Source of the DNA: Litsea cubeba | Lineage: Eukaryota > Streptophyta > Magnoliopsida > Laurales > Lauraceae | Length of the DNA stretch: 64,000 nt | NCBI GenBank assembly: GCA_012931725.1 | Contig: CM022944.1 | Location: 64,949,082 to 65,013,081 of the forward strand | Reading direction: 5' to 3' | Shown here: positions 58,467 to 64,000 of the stretch, piece after piece | Position numbering within the stretch: the stretch's first letter is position 1 | Layout of the letters: each line of letters opens with the position of its first letter | The notes under the pieces: model-generated | What the model was told of the DNA's origin: nothing | Databases searched by the model: none | What the model saw: only the letters and a program-made list of their open reading frames with translations | Program-made: the position numbers and the translations under genes

Positions 58467-58640
58467 CCAAAGGGAAGGTATCCTTAAAGGTCAAAGTTGC
58501 AGGCACCTCAATAATGGTCGACTTCCTTGTGGTAGATGCACAGTCCCCATACAATGCTATAATGGGAAGGACTTGGCTGCACAACATGGAAGCGGTGCCG
58601 TCCACTCACCACCAGAAGCTCATGTTCCCATTTGAAAACG
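58467..58640 (+). pseudogene. Tat2 protease, second part
   Basis: Resumes after the GTACC duplication with PKGKVSLKVKVAGTSIMVDF, then LVVDAQSPYNAIMGRTWLHN, the flap and C-terminal strand usual in plant gypsy proteases. The ILG/IMGR motif near the end is normal. It is in frame with RT. Confidence 0.85.
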
Positions 58641-60170
58641 AGGACGGCAACGTGGAGATAGTCACAATCAGAGGCGAGCAAGAGATGGCCAAGCGGTGTT
58701 TGATGGCCGTGGTACCTGGCGAGCAGGAGCCAAAGCAGGTACACATGGTCGAGCTTGAGGCAGAGCTGGACAAGGTCGGTCGAGAGCCCGAGCAGAAGAG
58801 CATCGAAGAACTTACTGAAATCAGGATCGACCCAAACGATCCTGAGAGATATTTCCTACTCGGGAGCCAACTTCTCGAACCCGAGAGAGCCGAGCTCTTG
58901 GACTTCCTATTGCAGCATAAAGGAGTCTTCGCGTGGACCCCCTGCGAGATGCCCGGAATCGCCCCCGAAACCATGTGCCACAAGTTGAATGTGGACCCCG
59001 AACACAAACCTGTCATCCAGAAGGCTCGAAGGACACAGGTCCCGCAAACAGAGGCCATGATCGAGGAAGTTGAGAAGTTACTGGAAGCTGGAGCCATCAG
59101 AGAAATCCAATACCCGGACTGGCTTGTCAACACATTAGTGGTGAAGAAAAAGATCGGCAAATGGAGAGTCTGCGTCGACTTCACTGATCTCAACAAAAGC
59201 CTATCCCAAAGATAGCTTCCCCTTACCCAAGATCGACAAGATGATTGACGCTACCGCTGGCCATGATAGGATGAGTTTCCTCAACGCATACCGAGGTTGC
59301 CATCAGATTCCAATGTATAGGCCGGATAATGAGAAGACTGCGTTCATCACACCTAGAGGTATTTACTGCTACAAAGAGATGCCCTTTGGGCTGTAGAATG
59401 CAAGAGCAACCTACCAGAGGTTAGTCACCAACATGTTCCAAGCCCAGCTCGGGAAAACTATAGAGGTCTACATCGATGGCATGGTCGTTAAGTCAAAGCA
59501 GTCTCAGGACCACTTAGTCGACCTACATCAGGTGTTTGACATCCTTCAGTGGTATCAGCTCAAGCTGAACGCCTCTAAATGTGCTTTTGGAGTCAGCTCC
59601 AGCAAATTCCTTGGGAGCCTCATCACTAGGAGAGGAATCGAAGCCAATCCAAATCAGATCTCGGCGATCCAGGGACTTTAAAGTCCAACTATGGCGAAAC
59701 AAGTCCAAATACTGACCGGCATGGCTGCCGCGCTAAACCGCTTCATCAGCAGATCTTCGGACAAGTGTCGGCCTTTCTTTCAGCTTCTGAAGAAGAACTT
59801 ACAGTTCCAATGGACTCTGGAGTGCGACAGAGCCTTGCAAAAGCTGAAAGCTTATCTGGCCTCACTTCCCCTGCTTTCGACTCCGACACAGGGAGAGGTG
59901 CTTCATCTGTACTTAGCAGTATCGGATCATGCAGTGAGCTCAGTCCCCGTCAGAAAGGAAGACAAGCAACAGAAACCCATCTACTACACGAGCAAGATCA
60001 TGCTAGATGCCGAGACCAGATACCTACTGATGGAGAAGTTAGCATTAGCACTCGTCAGTGCTTCGCGCAAGCTCTCCCATTATTTCCAGACTTATACAAT
60101 AGTGGTCGTGACAGAGCACCCACTCAAATCTCTTTTCAAGAAGGCTGATTTTCTAGATGAGTATCCAAGT
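58641..60170 (+). pseudogene. Tat2 reverse transcriptase and gypsy RNase H
   Basis: Linker (EIRIDPNDPERYFLLG), then RT: VPQTEAMIEEVEKLLEAGAI, KWRVCVDFTDLNK, MPFGL-stop-NA, and VYIDGMVVKSK in place of the YIDD motif, so the second catalytic Asp is Gly. A frameshift at about 59195 and stop codons at 59395-59397 and 59679-59681 break it. RNase H follows (FISRSSDKCRPFFQLLKK; KPIYYTSKIM; HYFQTYTIVVVTEHPLKS). A further frameshift near 60155 precedes QYDIRYQPRTAIKAQVLADF. It would copy element RNA and degrade the template; it cannot now. Confidence 0.88.
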
Positions 60171-60830
60171 GGGCCGTCGAATTGGGGCAGTATGATATCC
60201 GATATCAGCCCAGAACGGCGATCAAGGCCCAAGTTTTGGCAGATTTTATTGTCGAATTTGTCTCTCCTAGTTCGGCACCGACCACGCTCGACACCGAACT
60301 GGGGGGCAGAAGGAGAGAGGACGAAGTCACCGAGACCGAAGAAGACCGATCTTGGAAACAGTTCCTTGCTTCGGCCTGAAAAGTCTTTGTCGACAGATCC
60401 TCTACATCCAAAAGAGCCGGCGCTGGTGTAGTCCTCCAATCTCCGGAAAGACTGGCCGTCGAGCAAGCTCTAACTCTTGACTTCAAGGCGTTGAACAATG
60501 AAGCTAAATACGAAGCAATGATCGTAGGACTGAATAGCGCCAAAATCCTGGGAGCAAAGTAGCTGGTGGTTTTCAGTGGCTCACAGTTGATGACGAGCCA
60601 GCTAAATGGAGACTACCAGGCCCGCGACGAAAGGATGGCGGCCTACCTTACTCTTGCGAGAAAGCTCCTCACTTAGTTCCAAAGAACAGAAGTCAAGCAG
60701 GTCGGCAGAGACTCCAGTTCTCACGTAGATGCTCTCGCCAACCTCGCCTCCGCCGTCGAAGCAGGAAATAAGAGAATTGTCTAAGTGGAATCCTTGGGAA
60801 GGCCGATCATAGAGCTTCCCCAACCTCGAT
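60171..60830 (+). pseudogene. Tat2 archaeal-type RNase H
   Basis: The second RNase H of Tat elements: VFVDRSS (Asp kept, next Gly changed to Arg), NNEAKYEAMIVGL (Glu), VFSGSQLMTSQL (catalytic Asp changed to Gly), SHVDALANLAS (Asp). Stops at 60379, 60560 and 60675, several explained by TGG to TGA/TAG or CAG to TAG changes. Confidence 0.8.
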
Positions 60831-62092
60831 GAATTTTGTGCCTCGGTCCGAGCTGGATGGAACCAAGCATCACCTACCTCAGAGACAACCAGCTTCCTGA
60901 AGACAAGCTCGAAGCTCACAAGATCAGAACCAAGGCAGCTCGGCTCTGGTTTTCTCCAGAAGGTAAACTTTACAGAAAATCCTTCACCGGCCCATACCTC
61001 CAATATGTGCATCCGAGCAAAGTTAAAGACTTCCTCTACGAGATACATGAAGGAATCTGCAGAAGCCACATTGGAGGTCGGTCGCTAGCCTATCGCGCCA
61101 TCAGCCAGGGTTACTAGTGGTCGTATATGCAGAAGGACGCTCAACTGTATGCCATGAAGTGCGAGAAATGCCAGAAGTTCTCCCCTTCCCTCCATCAGCC
61201 AGCGCAAGATCTGAGTCCACTCTCCAGCCCGTGGCCCTTCGCCCAATGGGGGCTGGATATCGTGGGACCTCTCCACCGAGCTCCAGGGAATAACAGGTGG
61301 CTTATCGTAGCCACCGATTACTTCACCAAGTAGGTAGAAGCAGAAGCATTGTCTTCCATCACCGAGCAAGACTCAAAGAACTTTGTGTGGAAGAATATCA
61401 TCACGAGGTTCAGCATTCCATGAATTTTGGTATCGGACAACGGGACCCGATTCGACTCCAACCTCTTCAAAAACTTCTGCCAGAGGCTCGGCATCAGAAA
61501 TCACTACTCCACTCCAGCCTATCCTCAGAGCAACGGTCAAGCTGACAGATCCAATAAAACAATGCTCGACGGACTCAAGAAGAGGCTCGACCGAGCTAAA
61601 GTAAGGTGGGTGGAAGAGCTACCAAGTGTACACTGGGCCTACAGGACAACCCCAAGGCGCTCCACCTCGGCAACGCCATTTTCTTTGGCCTACGGAATGG
61701 AAGCTGTGATCCCACTTGAGATCGGCCTTCTAACCTTGAGATCGGAACTCTTCGACCAAGGCCAAAATGATGTGAATCTGGCCCGAGAGCTAGACCTAGC
61801 CGAAGAGCGAAGAGAAGCAACGGCTGTTCGCCTAGCCACCTACCAGCAGCACTTGGCTAGGGGCTACAATCATAAGGTCAGAGAAAGGAAGTTTTCAATT
61901 GGAGAGCTGGTCCTGAAGAAGAGACTCCCTACAAATAGAGACCCAAACCAAGGCAAGCTAGCGCCAAACTGGCATGGACCGTTCAAGGTGGTCTCAACTG
62001 CTGGACAATCAGCTTATAGGCTTGAGGACATGGACGACAAAGAGTTGCCACGACCATGGAATGTGACGCACCTCAAGAAATACTATTTTTGA
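60831..62092 (+). pseudogene. Tat2 integrase
   Basis: N-terminal HHCC finger (EIHEGICRSHIGG ... KCEKCQKF), core with D (WGLDIVGPL) and D (LVSDNGTRF), but NGQADRSNKTM where the catalytic Glu is expected, so it is Asp. C-terminal part: WAYRTTPRRSTSATPFSLAY, GMEAVIPLEIGL, ending LKKYYF-stop. Stops at 61115, 61332 and 61422 within the core. The last 221 codons are open. Confidence 0.88.
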
Positions 62093-63774
62093 ACTGTAAT
62101 CAATTCCTGAATATCAATAAAAGAAGTCCTTGTTCTTTGATTAGTCTCGAATCTTTTATTACTTTCAATTTCATCAAGATGATGGACTCGGCAGCAGTAT
62201 AGCCCTCCAGTCCGGCTGTGGTGCACCCTCCAGTTCGGCCACACGCGCATCTCGGTAAGAATACCAGATCGCTGGCCAATAAGACTACACCACTGGTGAC
62301 GAGCCAGTTGGTCATGTCCCAATACTATCAAGCCCATGCTGAGACTAGCAAAAGCAGCACTGTGGCAGTTCGGCCGCATGGCATCTCTGTAAGAATACCA
62401 GATCGCTGGCCATCAAGACTACAATGTTGTGACGAGCCAGCTGGTTACGTCCCTATTTCGTTAAGCTCGTGCTGAGACTAGCAGAAGCAGCACCGAGCCA
62501 ATTCGGTCGTACACGCATCTCGGTAAGAGTACCAAATCGCTGGCCAGTAAGACTACGCCTCTGGTGACGAACTAGTTGGCCACGTCTAAATCCTAACTCA
62601 GCAAATGTGTTGCAAAGTCTATCCTAACCTTGACAAAATTCCTAACCAGCCACAAAGAAGGCAAAATGCAAAGCAGAAGATTCTCAAAATAACTAACGAG
62701 AAGATGCAAGGCAAAAAAAAAATTCATTGAATTACCAAAAAAAGGATCACAAGCAGAAATGTTCTCTGTTACATCATATTACAAGCAGAAAAGTCTCCCT
62801 ACTGCATCAATAAGGGATAGATACAAGAGAGGCAGAACAAGGAAGAGTCTTCACGAGAAGGAACATCTGTAGCGCCCCGAGATCACTAGATATAGATCTC
62901 TGATCTCCTCCCAGCGGCAAGAGTTGATCAAAGAACTGTTTTATGAAGATACAGACAGTTCCAAGACATTATCTCCCTCGACTCCCTCTGATAAAGTGGG
63001 CCAAAGCCCTGTTTTATGAAGACATAGGCAGCTCGATGGTCTTGGAGGAATGGTCCCCCAACCGCCAGCGCCATCCCTTCTTCATGAGAAACCAAGGGCT
63101 TGAATTTAGCAACGGTGACTCCGCCAAAAGGATATTCTCACTGAAAATTCCTCTGCTTCTTCTCCAGCAAAGGCAAAAATGCAAGTTGGAGAAAACCCTG
63201 TTCTCTCATCCATATTTATAGCAAAGAAGATGCATCCTTTCCCAAGTCTGAAGAGACACGTGTCAGGCATCCCTCTATATCGCCTCAAAAACTGCATGCG
63301 CCTCCTTTCGGACGGTGCGCATCTTTTCAAGACAGTTGGATGACCATCTAGATGATGACACGTAGTGCCGTCGATTCACCTTCTGCATCGATTAAAGGGC
63401 GGCATTTATGACCTTGGGAAGCCAATCACCCAGAGAATATCTCCAAAAAGACACCAGCTAAGGCATGATTTAGCCATCCTCAGAACGGTGTCAAGATTAC
63501 CTTCCTGCTATTGCATGCGTATCCCGACCATATCTCAAATCTTGGCACCTCGGTAAGAATGCCAGAGCGGGATTACACTTGGTGGCAAACTAATTCGGTC
63601 TCGAAGGACCGAAATCAAACACTTCATAAAATTTTGAACCAGAAGCATGTAAGGCGAAACAAATAAAAGCAAGCACCAAAAATTGAAGAACAGGTTATGG
63701 CAAGAAAGAGCATTTCATTCCAAAAAATCAGGTCATTAAATTCAAACAAAAGATACATCAAAAAGCAAAAGCCT
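62093..63774. other. Tat2 3' untranslated region
   Basis: No sense-strand gene. It holds three tandem units of about 134 bp (62220-62590) with CATCTCGGTAAGAATACCAG and GCTGGCC...GACGAGCCAG, motifs also seen in the 5' LTR. A TATA-like sequence on the minus strand is at 63213-63220. TGTAGCGCCCCGAGATC at 62870 looks like an LTR terminus but no partner was found. Confidence 0.5.
62220..62590. repeat. Three ~134-bp tandem units in Tat2
   Basis: Units begin around CTCGGTAAGA at 62251, 62385 and 62519. Each carries CAGATCGCTGGCC, a TAAGACTAC stretch and GTGACGAGCCAG. A shorter related piece is at 63545-63570. Confidence 0.8.
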
Positions 63775-64000
63775 TCAAGAAGAGGCAGGCTCGGAAACGG
63801 CACCGGGTTCAGTCTGAACGACTTCAGGATCGGCAGCCTCAGAGATCTCAATCACCACAGGAAGAGCAACGGGTGCGGAAGGAACCTCGGGTGCGGAAGG
63901 TTCAGAGCTTAGCTTGGGGGCCGAGCTTGGGTATTTGGGCAGATCTTTAAATACAGAGTGGTCCTAACTGATTCCCACCTCCTTCAAAGCAGCACGCCAC
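63775..64000 (-). pseudogene. Antisense ORF of Tat2, C-terminal end only
   Basis: The minus strand from the window edge reads WRAALKEVGIS-stop-DHSVFKDLPKYP, then a Pro/Ala/Ser/Glu-rich tail ending SEPASS-stop at 63777-63775. The W..AL..LG...D.....D.P.YP ending resembles the C-terminus of the extra antisense proteins of Tat elements (sometimes labelled putative gypsy-type transposon proteins), judged from memory. The internal TAG (63966-63964) is in frame and may be a CAG change. The rest lies outside the window. Confidence 0.6.

Larger units (their letters stand above)
45466..64000 (+). mobile_element. Tat2: second Tat-lineage gypsy element, running off the window
   Basis: 5' LTR, PBS, gag, protease, RT, RNase H, second RNase H and integrase on the plus strand, then a long repeat-bearing 3' region and an antisense ORF entering from the right edge. 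The 3' LTR lies beyond 64000. Three solo LTRs interrupt gag (two) and protease (one); without these about 8.6 kb of the element is in the window. Every coding part is broken by stops or frameshifts. Confidence 0.9.

Noticed and set aside
58606..59196. 196-codon minus-strand ORF opposite Tat2 RT
   Set aside because: It is a mirror of the conserved RT and linker coding strand.
62870..63230. Possible LTR terminus (TGTAGCGCCCCGAGATC) and minus-strand TATA-like box
   Set aside because: No matching second end, target duplication or homologous LTR was seen in the window.
1..64000. tRNA, rRNA or ordinary host genes
   Set aside because: I looked for tRNA arms, rRNA cores and multi-exon genes with familiar domains and saw none; the tRNA-like strings at 4146, 14395 and 46362 are primer binding sites.

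Overview
This is nuclear DNA of a flowering plant, a gene-poor block made almost entirely of nested transposable elements. Evidence for a plant: Ty3/gypsy Tat-lineage polyproteins with a second RNase H, plant mobile domain (PMD) genes, a Mutator-like element (MULE) with a FAR1/SWIM-type transposase, hAT-like MITEs and GT-AG introns of plant type. No ordinary host gene, tRNA or rRNA was recognised. The species cannot be named from the sequence.

Layout. (1) 1-18850: two copies of an inverted repeat (1-318 and 18105-18850) bracket two long-LTR, coding-empty retrotransposons, one on each strand (element A, 1049-9207, TSD GTCTT; element B, 9246-17530, TSD GAAGT/AAAGT), only 38 bp apart. (2) 18913-40602: a complete MULE with matching TIRs and an exact 9-bp TSD, ATATTCAAT. 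It carries a decayed PMD gene (+) converging on a transposase gene with a C-terminal OTU protease domain (-). The transposase is split by an LTR-like sequence (about 23653-38483), which is itself split by a Tat gypsy element (Tat1, 23845-36825, exact TSD CATGT). (3) Tat1 has lost half of its 5' LTR plus gag, protease and most of RT, but keeps RNase H, archaeal-type RNase H and integrase remnants. Downstream, on the opposite strand, it carries a five-exon PMD gene (33037 to 28424) with its own TATA box. (4) 40612-45465: AT-rich DNA with a hAT MITE (41570-41983), a larger hAT-like element (42733-44306) and a MITE nested in it. (5) 45466 to the window end: a second Tat element (Tat2) with 5' LTR, PBS, gag, protease, RT, RNase H and integrase, all broken, cut by three solo LTRs (47346-49870, 50609-54748, 55220-58461). 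An antisense ORF enters from the right edge at 63775-64000.

How it fits together. Two Tat elements each carry an extra antisense ORF beyond pol, and one of these is a spliced PMD gene. The PMD is also carried by the MULE into which that Tat element ultimately landed, so two transposon classes carrying the same host-like domain lie within 14 kb. Relative insertion order can be read directly: MULE, then the LTR-like sequence, then Tat1; Tat2, then its three solo LTRs. The A/B LTR family is present in six LTR copies, and all carry a palindrome-rich block about 1.36-1.38 kb from the LTR start, built from a different motif in one copy.
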